DNA of 64,000 nucleotides from an uncultured Odoribacter sp. (GTDB taxonomy: Bacteria; Bacteroidota; Bacteroidia; Bacteroidales; Marinifilaceae), in contig CAJURM010000001.1 of assembly GCA_910589025.1 (NCBI GenBank), forward strand, positions 195,875 to 259,874. The letters are read 5' to 3'. A program made the translations under genes and the position numbers. Numbering within the stretch: the stretch's first letter is position 1; each line of letters starts with the position of its first letter. The notes under the pieces were generated by a model. It did no database searches and was not told the origin of the DNA. It worked only from the letters and a program-made list of their open reading frames with translations. Below, piece after piece: positions 1-10,900 of the stretch.

Positions 1-1
1 T

Positions 2-613
2 TTAATCTACTTCCTCATAATCGGCATCTTCGATATCGGCCCGGGAATGGGATTTCTGTTCGGCATCGTGCCGCTTACGCAATTTATTGATTTGATAGTG
101 GCTGATAAGATCGGTAATACCATAAAATATAGCGGTATAGCCCAAGATAATCACGACATACGCCGCACTACCCCACGGACGGAAGATGACCACCAACCCC
201 GCCAACAATATCAGCACGGGAAAAATATAATTTACCACTGACACGTTCCCCATCTGCCGCGCCATCGATAAACCAGCCAACTGGGCGATAGCCGCCAACA
301 CCAGAATCCCTCCCAGAAGGAACATCAGTATCGTCGTGAAAAACAGGGGCACGGAAATCAATAAAGCCCCTAAAATGATGCTCCCCACGCCATTCATCGA
401 AAACATACTGCCCTGACGCTCCTCCGCCTGCTGTCTGCGATAGGAAATGATGGAAGCCATTATGCCACTGAACAAAAACAGGAAACCGATAAACATCACC
501 AGCGATTTCAATGCCACATCCGGCCACACCACCAACACCACCCCCATAAGAATCGCAATCAATGCCCGGTACCCGACATTCCGGTAAGTCGTCTTACTAT
601 AAACAATTTTCAT
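2..613 (-). CDS. DUF308/HdeD-like membrane protein
   Basis: A 203-residue integral membrane protein of the DUF308 (HdeD-like) type. Hydrophobic segments are visible at roughly residues 17-33, 36-53, 75-95, 97-115, 126-143 and 148-168, arranged as the paired helices of this family, followed by a charged Lys/Asp/Glu-rich tail ending in an acidic cluster. E. coli HdeD is linked to acid resistance, but that role is not transferable here. The gene is complete: its TAA stop lies at the very first bases of the window. It is divergent from the patatin gene at 959 across a 345-bp gap. Family assignment is fairly secure; function is unknown. Confidence 0.75.
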   Translation of the reverse strand: MKIVYSKTTYRNVGYRALIAILMGVVLVVWPDVALKSLVMFIGFLFLFSGIMASIISYRRQQAEERQGSMFSMNGVGSIILGALLISVPLFFTTILMFLLGGILVLAAIAQLAGLSMARQMGNVSVVNYIFPVLILLAGLVVIFRPWGSAAYVVIILGYTAIFYGITDLISHYQINKLRKRHDAEQKSHSRADIEDADYEEVD

Positions 614-958
614 ACTCTTTCATTTGCCCGGAATCTTCCGGAATTAATTCAACGAAATTAAGGATTTTTCCACAAAAAGCGATACCAACACCTCTCGAAA
701 ATCCGACATTTCCTAAAACAAGCCATTTCCGTAAGGCTCTACAAACAGTCCTATGCATTGATTTTCTGAATCATAAAAACGCCAAGCAATTAGAACATTC
801 AATATGATTTCATTCCCGGTATCAGCAAAATACCCGCATTTTCATCCGGTATTATAAATTAAGGATATTTAATCCGGAGAAGGCTTTACTTTAACGGAAG
901 GTTTCCGTACTAATACTACTTTTTACACAGGAGGGATAATCAACAGCAATACAGAACG
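614..958. other. Divergent intergenic region, no gene seen
   Basis: This 345-bp AT-rich gap separates the divergent DUF308 and patatin genes. It holds near-consensus -7 boxes for both sides: TAATTTCG on the minus strand (653-660) and TACTTTTT on the plus strand (917-924). A purine-rich AGGAGGG at 929-935 lies 23 bases before the patatin ATG, farther than a usual ribosome binding site. No open frame with coding character is visible. Confidence 0.4.
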
Positions 959-1756
959 ATGAACAGACCGCTTAAATACAAATTGGGATTGGCTCTCAGC
1001 GGAGGAGGTGCGCGGGGATTGGCTCATTTCGGGGTGATGCAGGCAATGAATGAATACGGCATCAGGCCGGACATTATTTCGGGCACCAGCGCGGGAGCCA
1101 TTGCCGGAGCAATGCTCGCCGCCGAACGGTATCCCGAAGAGTGCCTCCGTTTCTTTGTCCGCAAAAAAATGATGCACTTTGCCCGGTTCACCCTGTCAAA
1201 AAGCGGATTCATGTCCATGTCGAAAATGAGGAACCATCTGCAGGAGTTCTTGCAGATTCAGACCTTCGACGAGTTGAAGATTCCGTTAGTAGTCACGGCT
1301 ACCGATGTGACAAATGCCACCTCCGTACACTTCGATCAAGGCGAACTCATCCCGCGGATTGTTGCCTCCTGCTCCATCCCCCTCCTGTTTACACCCACAC
1401 AAATCGACGGCATTCATTACGTAGACGGCGGGGTGTTCATGAACCTGCCCGTACGCCCCATCCGCGAACTGTGCGAAACGGTTATTGCCGTTGAAATCAA
1501 CTCCATCGACCAGAAGCAGGAGGCAGCCAACATGCTCCGCATCGCCGAGCGTTCGTTACATCTCACCCTCGCCTCCAACAGCCGGATCGACCGCAAACTG
1601 GCTGATCTTGTCATCGTCCCCGACAACATGATCCGGTTCAGTCTCTTTGACCTCGACCGGGCCAAAGAGATTTACGAACAAGGATACGTCACCGCCAAAG
1701 AAGTGCTGAAAAGCTTTAGTGTGAGCCGCAAACTTCAAAGGGTACCCGAAAACTGA
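959..1756 (+). CDS. Patatin-like phospholipase, small cytoplasmic type
   Basis: A 265-residue patatin-family lipid acyl hydrolase. The oxyanion-hole glycine run (LSGGGARG, residues 14-21), the nucleophile elbow GTSAGA (residues 41-46, Ser43) and the catalytic DGG (in VDGGVFMN, about residue 158) are all present, so the Ser-Asp dyad is intact. There is no signal peptide or barrel domain, unlike the second patatin gene at 33503-35707. It resembles RssA-type bacterial patatins in size. It converges on the hexosaminidase gene with a 41-bp overlap of the two 3' ends. The substrate cannot be read from the sequence. Confidence 0.9.
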   Translation: MNRPLKYKLGLALSGGGARGLAHFGVMQAMNEYGIRPDIISGTSAGAIAGAMLAAERYPEECLRFFVRKKMMHFARFTLSKSGFMSMSKMRNHLQEFLQIQTFDELKIPLVVTATDVTNATSVHFDQGELIPRIVASCSIPLLFTPTQIDGIHYVDGGVFMNLPVRPIRELCETVIAVEINSIDQKQEAANMLRIAERSLHLTLASNSRIDRKLADLVIVPDNMIRFSLFDLDRAKEIYEQGYVTAKEVLKSFSVSRKLQRVPEN

Positions 1757-3332
1757 CCCCTTTCCGCATCAAATCCGACAGCAAAGGATACATACGGCTC
1801 TTGAACGACTCCCAACTGCGGTTTTCCATCCGGCTCCAACCGGCTTCCGCCAATGCCAATGCCCGCGGATAAGCCATATACGTCACCCGGTTCATGTCCT
1901 TCATCGCTTCACCCCACAGCAAACCCGCCACACCGATGATGTGTGACTGTTTTTCCTGCGGCAAACCGTAACCGGGATCAAAAGCATATGCCTGTTGCAG
2001 CGACAACAACGGCATCCCCCAGTTGTTGAACTCCGGCAAATCACCCTTCCATTGCGGATAATCAAAATAACAATATTCCCCCGGCGAAGCTATCAACTTG
2101 ATTCCGGCACGTGCGGTCAGTTCAATCGTCTTGGGAGTCAAACCCATCCGCCACGTAAACAACGTGCAGTCTTTCGGATAGTCGAAAAGAAACCTTTCGG
2201 CAGGCATACGGATATTATCCAGTTCGCACCACAACAGCATCTCTTTCCCGTTGCGCTTCACGCTCTTTTCTATCCGTCCGAAAAACCATCCCATCAGTTC
2301 ATCCGTCTTCCGGAACCCTTTCTCCTTCATCAGTGCCCGGCAACGGGGACACACGCCCCAATTCTTTTCCATCACGGCTTCATCCCCTCCCAGATGAATC
2401 CTCCGGGAAGGAAACAGGCGGCTCACTTCACCTATCACCTTGTCATAAAAATCATACGTTCCTTCTTCGGCAGCACAAAGCATACGGTCTGTCGTTTCCC
2501 CCAACACCAACGGCAGGGTATCGCTCCGCTGACAGCCCAAATAAGGATAGGCATATACAGCAGCTGCCGTATGTCCCGGAATATCCAGTTCAGGCACGAT
2601 CTCCACATGCTTGCGGGCAGCATACGCCACCAATTCCTTCAACTCCTCCTGTGTATAATAGCCGTTATCAGGCCCGTTCATGCCCCCTTTAGGATTCCGG
2701 TGAGCCCCCTTCTCCGTAAGAGCAGGAAAAGCCTTGATTTCCACCCGCCATCCCTGATCATCTGTGAGATGAAGTTGCAAGACATTGAACTTGAAACGCG
2801 CCATCAGATCGATAAACCGTTTTACCTCGTCAAGCGGTATGAAATGCCGGGCAGGGTCGAGCATCAAAGCCCTGTATCCGAAACGGGGACTATCCGTAAT
2901 CGTCACACCTCCGACAGAAGTACACAAACGGTTTCCTCCGTCTCCCGCCAGAAGCTGGTCGAACGTCTGTATGCCGTAAAAAACACCAGCCGCAGTCTTT
3001 CCCGTAATACAAACATCCGAAGCATTCACCGTCAGTTCATACCCTTCCTCATCCGCTACAGCAGCATCCACTTTCAGGCAAACCGTCCCCCGGAGTTTCT
3101 TCCCGCCCCGCACAATCTCCGCCTCCTTACCCGTCCGGTCTTTTATCACCTTCCGCAGTTCCTCTGCTTCATTTTTCAACTCATCGGATGACAAAGCAAT
3201 CACGACCTTGTCGCCAAACACATATTCCTCCTGCGGAGCGGTTTTCACAAAAACGGGATGGGGAATCAGATTCTGTCCCCATCCCGTTTGGATTCCGCAA
3301 AGCAGGCACATTAAACAGCACCATACTCTCAT
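1716..3332 (-). CDS. Exported GH20 beta-N-acetylhexosaminidase
   Basis: A 538-residue glycoside hydrolase family 20 enzyme that removes terminal GlcNAc/GalNAc from glycans. A signal peptide ends near GWGQ (about residue 20). A GH20 N-terminal domain (about 30-130) precedes the TIM-barrel catalytic domain, which contains the classical HLGGDE motif with the catalytic Asp-Glu pair (about residues 315-320) and a terminal WGEA motif. It starts 2 bp after the stop of another GH20 gene, and is the last gene of the minus-strand unit that begins at 12309. Its 3' end overlaps the patatin gene by 41 bp. Likely host mucin or N-glycan trimming in the periplasm or at the surface. Confidence 0.93.
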   Translation of the reverse strand: MRVWCCLMCLLCGIQTGWGQNLIPHPVFVKTAPQEEYVFGDKVVIALSSDELKNEAEELRKVIKDRTGKEAEIVRGGKKLRGTVCLKVDAAVADEEGYELTVNASDVCITGKTAAGVFYGIQTFDQLLAGDGGNRLCTSVGGVTITDSPRFGYRALMLDPARHFIPLDEVKRFIDLMARFKFNVLQLHLTDDQGWRVEIKAFPALTEKGAHRNPKGGMNGPDNGYYTQEELKELVAYAARKHVEIVPELDIPGHTAAAVYAYPYLGCQRSDTLPLVLGETTDRMLCAAEEGTYDFYDKVIGEVSRLFPSRRIHLGGDEAVMEKNWGVCPRCRALMKEKGFRKTDELMGWFFGRIEKSVKRNGKEMLLWCELDNIRMPAERFLFDYPKDCTLFTWRMGLTPKTIELTARAGIKLIASPGEYCYFDYPQWKGDLPEFNNWGMPLLSLQQAYAFDPGYGLPQEKQSHIIGVAGLLWGEAMKDMNRVTYMAYPRALALAEAGWSRMENRSWESFKSRMYPLLSDLMRKGVSFRVPFEVCGSH

Positions 3333-3334
3333 CC

Positions 3335-5677
3335 TTATTCCATTTTTTTGTTATACACCTTCAGACTTCTGAGTTCCCCGCAAAATCCGTTCTCCGTACT
3401 CCCAATGTATTGCAACGGGAACACCAGTGTGTGCTGGATATACATCGCACTCTCTTTGCCTTTCAGATTCTTGAACAGCTTCTTTTCCGCACCCAGATGC
3501 TCCACCTTCTCACCGTTCACATACAAAGACGTTCCCTTCGCATCACCGACAACCTTCACTTTTACCAACACATCCGGCTGAAACACATGGGAAAAAGTAT
3601 AGAAATAACCGTCCCGTCTGAAACCGAGTTTGTGGTCGGGCGTATAGACAACCGAGGCATTCGGAGAAGCAAATAATACGGATTCATGATTCATTACAGA
3701 AGAAGGCAACATCTCAAATTCCACCGTATAATCGTATCCGATTTCCACTATCGGCGTCTCAATTGCCGTATTTTCTTTCAATACCAATCCTTTCCCTTTG
3801 GACTTTGCAACCTTGAAATCATAGCCGTTACCGGAGAAATCCTTTCCGCCGTCCGTAGCAAAACGATAATCCGCCACAACCTCTCCCGCAGAAGATATTT
3901 TTCCCATCAGATTCACTCCGGGGGCCTCACACGTTCCGGCAGCCAGTCCTGCAAAATCCGGATAAGCGACATCCGACTTACCCATCCACATTTTTTGTGC
4001 CAGTACCTGCAATGCCGGGAAAGTACGGTGGTGCACATCCTTCTCCGAAATACCGTTGCCGCAATGGTCGTTCCATACGGCAAACGTACCTCCCAAAATC
4101 TGCGGATGTCCCAGTGGGAACAACTCACCCCCTATCTGTACGGGTTCCCAGTCCTTATACAACTTTTCCAAATTCAGATAATCATAATAATATCCCGCAG
4201 CCGGCACAATATACAACCATCCGTCGGGCGTACTGATTAAGTCGTATCCCTGCTTCATCATCTCCTTCGGGTCGGCATAGCCGTTATACCATGCATTCAT
4301 GATTACATTTTCGGATGTCACAGGCGTATTTCCCTGTGCATGCGTCAAAGCACCCCACAAACGGGCACGCTTGCCGAAACTCTGAACATATTTCAGATAA
4401 TGGTCCGTAAAACGGCGGAAATTTTCAGCTTCCTCTTTGGCATATTCATCTGTCCCGATATGTACTTCCGGTCCCACAAACACCGGCGAAGGTCCTCCGA
4501 TATACTCCATAAGCAGACTATCGAAGAAAGGATAAATCTCAGGATTGGACAAGTCCAGGTGGTCCATGCCATACTTACTGCTTCCCAAAGATTTACGATA
4601 ATGCGAAAAAGCCAGGGAATGAGCCGGAATATCAATCTCCGGCAACACATTCACACCATGCTCCATACCGTCCAACTGCAAATCCGTAAACTGGCGTTTA
4701 GTATAAAAACCATCTTTAGCCGTCAGGCCGGGATACGTCTCGCATTCCAAACGGAAAGCAGCATATGTCTTGTCCCAGTCGTTATCAAAAAACTGTATAA
4801 AACCGTTGTCATTCAGATGTATGTGGAACTCATTCATCTTGTAATAAGCCATGATTTTCACATACGCCTGCAAAAACTCCAGACGGAAAAATTTCCGGCC
4901 TACATCCAGCATAAATCCACGACGCGAATACTTCGGATAATCCCGGATTTCACCTACAGGAAAATGCAGGTTATTCTGTGCGGCCATCTGCAACAGAGTA
5001 CGCGTACCCCAAAAAACACCTTTCGCAGCAACACCCTCTATCTTGATTTGCTTGCCGATGTTCATCCGGTAACCTTCCTCTCCCAACTGCTTGTCCTTGG
5101 TAGCCAGCGTCAAAAAGACATTCCCTTCTCCGCTATTACCTTCTTTCACCTTACACTTCAAACCGTAAAGGCTGGACAAATCATCCGCCAGTATCTGCGC
5201 CTTGTTCCGCAACTCTTTCGTATAACGGGCATCCACCACAATCTCAACCTTTCCGGACAACGCCAACTCTCCTTTACCACCCCACCATTCCCGAATGGCA
5301 GGAATTACCGACGGACAGGCATTTCCACCGGACACCCCTGTTTTAGTACCCGGAACCACCCCACTCAAATGGGTAACATCCAATACTTCACCTGACTGCG
5401 GATGCTCCAACTGAAAATAAAAATGCACCTCCGCATCCGACAGCACTTTCCCGATGTTCCCCTCCCGGTCTACCACCGGAAGACGGTCCGTCCCCACCAA
5501 TTTCAATACATATCCCTCCGGTACGACAGGCAACGCAACCCGTACATCCCCTTTCTTTATCTCCGGCAAACGCAATTGCTCCGCCACTTTTTTCATCTCT
5601 TCCGAGGGCTGTGCATCCTGAGAAAAAACCCTTCCGAAGCACAACAACCCCACCAATAAACTTAAACTTCTTTTCAT
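3335..5677 (-). CDS. GH20 hexosaminidase with C-terminal LamG-like domain
   Basis: A 780-residue exported GH20-family glycosidase. The signal peptide ends near VFSQ (about residue 19). A GH20b-like N-terminal domain is followed by the barrel, in which the acid/base pair is visible in HIGTDEY (Asp-Glu, about residue 405); the motif reads GTDE instead of GGDE. The last ~160 residues look like a concanavalin/LamG carbohydrate-binding fold (DYTVEFEM, LYVNGEKV, LRSLKVYN). It overlaps lipB by 4 bp (ATGA type) and is 2 bp from the second GH20 gene, so the two hexosaminidases are very probably co-translated. The different active-site context suggests a different linkage or substrate. Confidence 0.88.
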   Translation of the reverse strand: MKRSLSLLVGLLCFGRVFSQDAQPSEEMKKVAEQLRLPEIKKGDVRVALPVVPEGYVLKLVGTDRLPVVDREGNIGKVLSDAEVHFYFQLEHPQSGEVLDVTHLSGVVPGTKTGVSGGNACPSVIPAIREWWGGKGELALSGKVEIVVDARYTKELRNKAQILADDLSSLYGLKCKVKEGNSGEGNVFLTLATKDKQLGEEGYRMNIGKQIKIEGVAAKGVFWGTRTLLQMAAQNNLHFPVGEIRDYPKYSRRGFMLDVGRKFFRLEFLQAYVKIMAYYKMNEFHIHLNDNGFIQFFDNDWDKTYAAFRLECETYPGLTAKDGFYTKRQFTDLQLDGMEHGVNVLPEIDIPAHSLAFSHYRKSLGSSKYGMDHLDLSNPEIYPFFDSLLMEYIGGPSPVFVGPEVHIGTDEYAKEEAENFRRFTDHYLKYVQSFGKRARLWGALTHAQGNTPVTSENVIMNAWYNGYADPKEMMKQGYDLISTPDGWLYIVPAAGYYYDYLNLEKLYKDWEPVQIGGELFPLGHPQILGGTFAVWNDHCGNGISEKDVHHRTFPALQVLAQKMWMGKSDVAYPDFAGLAAGTCEAPGVNLMGKISSAGEVVADYRFATDGGKDFSGNGYDFKVAKSKGKGLVLKENTAIETPIVEIGYDYTVEFEMLPSSVMNHESVLFASPNASVVYTPDHKLGFRRDGYFYTFSHVFQPDVLVKVKVVGDAKGTSLYVNGEKVEHLGAEKKLFKNLKGKESAMYIQHTLVFPLQYIGSTENGFCGELRSLKVYNKKME

Positions 5678-6375
5678 TTTTCTATTGTATTAGTATTTAT
5701 TTTCATATCCATCACCGTCTGAAATTGCCGAAGCACTTCCGCCTTCACCTCCTCCATGTCTACCGCCCTTTTTAGCTCTTTTTGCAGCGAAGTCACCCCC
5801 TTGTCTACAAAACCGCAAGGGTGGATGGCATCAAAGTACGACAAATCAGTATTCACGTTCAGGGCAAACCCATGCATCGTCACATAGCGGGAACACTTCA
5901 CTCCAATGGCACAAATCTTTCTTTCGTCAAGGGTGTCCGTCCCTAACCACACACCCGTAGCACCATCTACCCGACTACCAGACAAACCGTATTTTCCGAG
6001 CGTACCAATCACCACCTCCTCCAGCGCCCAGACATATTCTTTCACTCCCATACCGAAACTCTCCAAATCCACCACAGGATATACCACCAACTGTCCTGGC
6101 CCGTGGAACGTAATATCACCACCCCTGTCCACCTTTATAAACTCGGCGCATCTTGCTCGCAACTGTAAGGCATCCATGAGCATATTTGCCTCTTTACCAC
6201 TCTTTCCCAAGGTATAGACAGGCGGATGCTCCACAAAAAAGAGATAGCCGGGAACCGCTTTCCCCTGCATTTTCCGCTGCTTCACCTCCTCCAGAACCTG
6301 CTGCTGCATCTCCCACACCTTCCGGTAATCCCTTATCCCTAAGTCGCTGAATTTCGTTTCTCTACCCGTTAACAT
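5674..6375 (-). CDS. lipB: Octanoyl-[ACP]:protein N-octanoyltransferase (lipoate synthesis)
   Basis: LipB transfers an octanoyl group from acyl carrier protein to the lipoyl domain of 2-oxoacid dehydrogenases and GcvH. The 233-residue protein shows the family signature RGGDITFHGPGQ (about residues 85-96), the catalytic Lys in ICAIGVK and the thiol nucleophile in HPCGFVDKG. It lies 11 bp after lipA, which inserts the sulphurs into the octanoyl chain made here, and overlaps the downstream hexosaminidase by 4 bp. The family length is about 210-250, so it is complete. Confidence 0.96.
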   Translation of the reverse strand: MLTGRETKFSDLGIRDYRKVWEMQQQVLEEVKQRKMQGKAVPGYLFFVEHPPVYTLGKSGKEANMLMDALQLRARCAEFIKVDRGGDITFHGPGQLVVYPVVDLESFGMGVKEYVWALEEVVIGTLGKYGLSGSRVDGATGVWLGTDTLDERKICAIGVKCSRYVTMHGFALNVNTDLSYFDAIHPCGFVDKGVTSLQKELKRAVDMEEVKAEVLRQFQTVMDMKINTNTIEK

Positions 6376-6386
6376 ACCCGTTCCCC

Positions 6387-7238
6387 TTATTTTATATGCC
6401 GTTCCGCATGATAGCTCGACCGCACCAACGGCCCGCTCTCCACATGCGTAAATCCTTTTTCCAACCCAATCCGCTTGTATTCATCAAACACCTGCGGAGT
6501 AACATACTCTTTTACCTCCACATTAGCAGCCGTCGGCTGCAAATATTGCCCGATGGTCATGACCCGGCACCCCACGGAACGCAAATCATCCATCGTCTGG
6601 AGAATCTCCTCCCGTGTCTCCCCCAATCCCAGCATAATACCCGACTTGGAAATTACACCGGACTCCGCCACCTGCCTTACCACCTCCAGCGACATATCAT
6701 ACGTAGCCCGGCTACGTATGGAAGGTGTGAGCCGTCTCACCGTTTCCAAATTGTGTGAAATCACCTCAGGACACGCTTCTATCACCTGCCGTATCAATTC
6801 CCGTCTCCCCTGAAAGTCGGGAATCAGCACTTCCATAGTCACCCCCTCATTCTCACGCTTCACAGCCTCTATCACTTTCACCCAATGTCCCGCCCCCAAA
6901 TCATCCAAATCATCCCTGTCTACAGAAGTCAATACGACATGTTTCAACTTCAATAACCGGACCGACTCCGCAATATGTTCCGGTTCCCCGGTATCCAAAG
7001 GAGCCGGACGACCGGTCTTCACATTACAAAAACGACATCCCCGTGTACACACATCCCCGCAAATCATAAAAGTTGCCGTTCCGCATCCCCAACACTCTCC
7101 CTGGTTGGGACACATGCCACTCGTACAAATCGTATGCAAATTATGTCCACGCACCACGTTCAGTACCTCAACCGAAAGCTGGCCTTTGGGCAATTTTATC
7201 TTTAACCAATCCGGTTTCCTTCTGCTGCTACATCCCAT
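6387..7238 (-). CDS. lipA: Lipoyl synthase (radical SAM)
   Basis: LipA is a radical-SAM enzyme with two [4Fe-4S] clusters that converts octanoyl to lipoyl groups. The 283-residue product carries the auxiliary-cluster motif CTSGMCPNQGEC (Cys38, Cys43, Cys49 approximately) and the radical-SAM CTRGCRFC triad (about residues 64-71). The C-terminal RSSYHAE motif, whose Ser binds the auxiliary cluster, is also visible. It sits between nth (24 bp upstream) and lipB (11 bp downstream) on the same strand. Complete and typical. Confidence 0.97.
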   Translation of the reverse strand: MGCSSRRKPDWLKIKLPKGQLSVEVLNVVRGHNLHTICTSGMCPNQGECWGCGTATFMICGDVCTRGCRFCNVKTGRPAPLDTGEPEHIAESVRLLKLKHVVLTSVDRDDLDDLGAGHWVKVIEAVKRENEGVTMEVLIPDFQGRRELIRQVIEACPEVISHNLETVRRLTPSIRSRATYDMSLEVVRQVAESGVISKSGIMLGLGETREEILQTMDDLRSVGCRVMTIGQYLQPTAANVEVKEYVTPQVFDEYKRIGLEKGFTHVESGPLVRSSYHAERHIK

Positions 7239-7262
7239 AATTTCAAACCTTTTTCATTCCTG

Positions 7263-7904
7263 TTACTTCTTCTGTTTTCCGTCATACCGGCAATAAGCCC
7301 GGATACCACACTCCTCACACTTCGGTTTTCGCGCCATACACACATAACGTCCGTGCAGAATGAGCCAATGGTGAGCCGTAGAAAGAATCTCCGCCGGAAT
7401 ATTTTTCACCAACTGTTTCTCCGTCTCCAAAGGCGTTTTGGCATTCGTCACCAAGCCGATACGGTCAGCCACCCGGAACACATGGGTATCTACAGGCATC
7501 GCAGGCTTGTGGAAAGCCACAGCTTCCACGACGTTGGCTGTTTTCCTGCCTACCCCCGGAAGAGTCTGTAACAGCTCCATGTCGTCCGGCACCACGCCGT
7601 TAAAATCCTCTGCCAACTTCTTCGCCATGGCCGAAAGGTGTTTAGACTTGTTGTTCGGGTAAGAAATGGACTTTATCAATTCATAAATCTCCTCCACACT
7701 CCCGGCAGCCATCGCAAACGCATCCGGGAACCGCCGGAACAAAGCCGGAGTCGTCATATTCACCCGTTTGTCCGTACACTGTGCCGATAACACCACCGCC
7801 ACCAGCAACTGGAACGGATTTTCATACTTCAATTCACTCTCCGCCACGGGCATGTGCTCCGAAAACCAGCGGATAAACCCTTCGTATCTCTCTTTTGTTG
7901 TCAT
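7263..7904 (-). CDS. nth: Endonuclease III (base-excision repair)
   Basis: A 213-residue HhH-GPD DNA glycosylase/AP lyase for oxidised pyrimidines. The helix-hairpin-helix LPGVGRKTANVV (about residues 117-128) contains the catalytic Lys, the catalytic Asp is in PVDTHVFRV, and the C-terminal iron-sulphur ligands form CMARKPKCEECGIRAYC (C-x6-C-x2-C-x5-C). It is 24-25 bp from its neighbours in the same unit. Length matches E. coli Nth (211). Confidence 0.97.
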   Translation of the reverse strand: MTTKERYEGFIRWFSEHMPVAESELKYENPFQLLVAVVLSAQCTDKRVNMTTPALFRRFPDAFAMAAGSVEEIYELIKSISYPNNKSKHLSAMAKKLAEDFNGVVPDDMELLQTLPGVGRKTANVVEAVAFHKPAMPVDTHVFRVADRIGLVTNAKTPLETEKQLVKNIPAEILSTAHHWLILHGRYVCMARKPKCEECGIRAYCRYDGKQKK

Positions 7905-7929
7905 AAATTCTCTGTTCTGTCATTCACGC

Positions 7930-10900
7930 TTACAATCCCACCCGTTTGAGGAAACGGTTCTTCTTGGAATCGGGACACAGCGTAATTGTATATAACGTCT
8001 GTTTTTCTTTATTCTGTATCACCTTCTTATCCGCTTTTTCATTCCGGAGAATATCATTGTACTCGGCATTGGATGAAAGCGTAAAGAAAGATTTATCCAG
8101 ATACTCAAAATAATACCATTTCTGGTCGTTGTAAATGTATAAATACAACTGATTTCCCATACGCCGCCGCACCAACTCCATCGCCACATTGTACTCTTCC
8201 TCCACAGGGCGTTTCAGTACGGTACGGATTATCGCCTTGCCATTTGCCACGTACGAACGTTTCTGCACATCCCAATTGATATTCAGCGAATCCATCACTA
8301 AAAAACGACTCAGCGAATCCGGGATATTATTGCTGCTTTTTCCGAGCTGCTTCATAGCCAAGGGCGCCATTTCTTTTCCATACAATGCCGTCACCTTGGA
8401 AACCAACGAAGCATCGGGAGTAATGGCACGCCGTTTCTTATCGGCAAAATCCCGGAGCATGACACTCTCCATCTTACCCAGTAACACAAAATCCAGCACA
8501 TACAACATATTCTCCATCTTAAACCCCTCTTCTTTCAGATTGTAACTGACATTTCCCGCTGCCCATTGGCGGATACCGGGAATATCCATTTCCATACCGA
8601 TCCTACCAAATCCCGAAACCGTAGTCTGTTCAGGCGTATAACACAAATGGTAATACGGATCCACCTGCGTATCCCGGATCAGATACTTCTTTTCCTTTTC
8701 CAACCACACCAACTCGCCGTGGCCGCCCAGCAACACCGCATCATTATAGAAAATACGATTGCTCAGATAAGAAGCATAAGGTTTCACCGTTTTATCCACA
8801 TTCAGGAAAATCCCGTTATAAACATGTTTTCCCTTGTCGTCCCGATTCTCAATCTCCACCGGCACCCGTATGTCCTGAGCCGCAAAATAAGTCTTCACTT
8901 TCAGCCAGGTATGTTTCAGATAGGTATCATCCGCCGTAAGCCGGACATATCCGTTAAAAAACAAATCTTTCTGTTTCGAATAGAGGTAAATATTGCCTTT
9001 ATACGTGATTCCCCGGTTTAAATCAAACTTCGCTTCGGGCTTCATATCCACTTTGGCATAGATGTTCCGCGACGTATCCACCCCGATTTGCGTAAAATGA
9101 ATCACACTCCTCTGCTTGTCCTGGTTGATGTAATCGTAATCCCCGTTTCCGTTAAACGCCAAACGTCCTTTCAGTTTCAGTCCCACCTGCGTCAATTGCT
9201 TGCTCCGGTCAATGCGGTCGCATACCAGCAAACCGTTTTTAAACTCCTCAATATCCCCTAAACCGCTGATATTGATTTTTCCCAAATCCGGATAAAAACG
9301 CCCGTTGGCCAAGTCAATATGGTTTACCCACTGGCACTGAATATCACCCGTATTCAGATTGTAGCGCGCCAGAGGAGCCATGAAAGAAAGCGAATCACAA
9401 GCCTTGTCGGTAGAGACAAACAGATTCTTCCCCTCCTCCGGCATACGCATCACATCCTCAATCCGCCAGATACGCTGCAACTCTTTTTCATCCTCAATTC
9501 CGATATTCAGATACGCCTCATTCATATACCACGTGAAACTCTTGAACGAACAGCGGTAGCGGTTGGACGGGAAATCAGCCATATTGGCGTCGGCATTGTT
9601 CATAAACTTACCCTTATTCTGTACCAAATCGATATTCGCCTGCACATTGGCCGTATTCAACTGTATATTCTTATTGGCAAAAGAACTCAATTGCAAATCA
9701 GTCTGGTCGGACAGGATATTATTGGCTTCCAAATGAAACAAACGGGAAGTCAGCCGCGCTCCCTTCAATTCCAACTTACCGTCGGCATCCAGCAAATCGT
9801 CATACACCATCAGCGTCCCTTCATGCTTTATCCGATCGCCATACACGGAAAACGGTTGTTTTGTAGATCTCGCCAGCATATTCCCCTGATTTTTCAGATA
9901 CGTTACCTTCACTTGCTCTCCCTTTGCCCCGGGTCGGCGACCTTCAACTCCATCCACCAGCAGCAGAGGTGTCACCGACAACATCGTGTCGGGCATCATC
10001 AGAATAGAAGACGACTCGAAACGACTTCCGTTCAGCTCCACTTTCCCGTCAGCAATAAACCCCTTCTGGCTCAGCTCAATCCGGTTTTTCAGATTTCCCT
10101 TCTCATAGAGCGCCAATCCCTGGTCCGGCGTCTGGTACTTCATACCCAGCGAATTATCCGCCATCAACTTTAATGTATCCTGTATATCCGGGACAATATT
10201 GGAAACCAGTATACCGCCAAAAGCATACCGGAACTTGTCCGAATCATTGATATTTTTCAGCGTATAAGGCTTAATGACAAAATAGAATTTCTCCTTCTTG
10301 TACACACCGTTACAAATAGACGGTGCGTCAAAATAAACATACGACTCCTTGGTGGAATGAAAAATCGGATACCCCGGCACATCCTTCTTACCCGATTTAT
10401 TATTCGGTTTATCAATTTCAATATCTCCGGTCACATCCCGTATCAGAGAATTTACCCTCCTTCCGCGCTTACCTGTCTTTTTATCCGCTATATACATTCC
10501 GGTCGAATCCACCTGTGTCAGCCCGATGGTATATTTATCATAAGAAAAATAGAGCTTGTTGCCGTACATATCAAACATGCCCGCTTTCAGCTTTCCATTG
10601 AACTCCATATCCCGGTTTTTCATCATCACGACCGACTTGTCCGAAGGCTCTACATACACATCCTTGGCTTCACTGATAGTAAATTTTTCCACCCCATAGA
10701 TTTTCAACTGGTAATTTCTCAAATCCAACACGGCATTCGTCCGTGAATTTTTCGGCAGGGAAGCAAAGCGGATGTTATCATAATCCTGTTTCCCGACACG
10801 GGCATCGGTATAATGAAACAAACGCTCTTTCAACGTCACTTCATCACTCGCTTCGTCAAAATCCAGGAAATTATCATACGAAAGAGAAATAACCTGCTTC

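Noticed and set aside
1995..3191. 398-codon plus-strand frame
   Set aside because: Antisense to a GH20 hexosaminidase with intact active-site motifs; its His/Pro/Arg-rich text has no domain signal.
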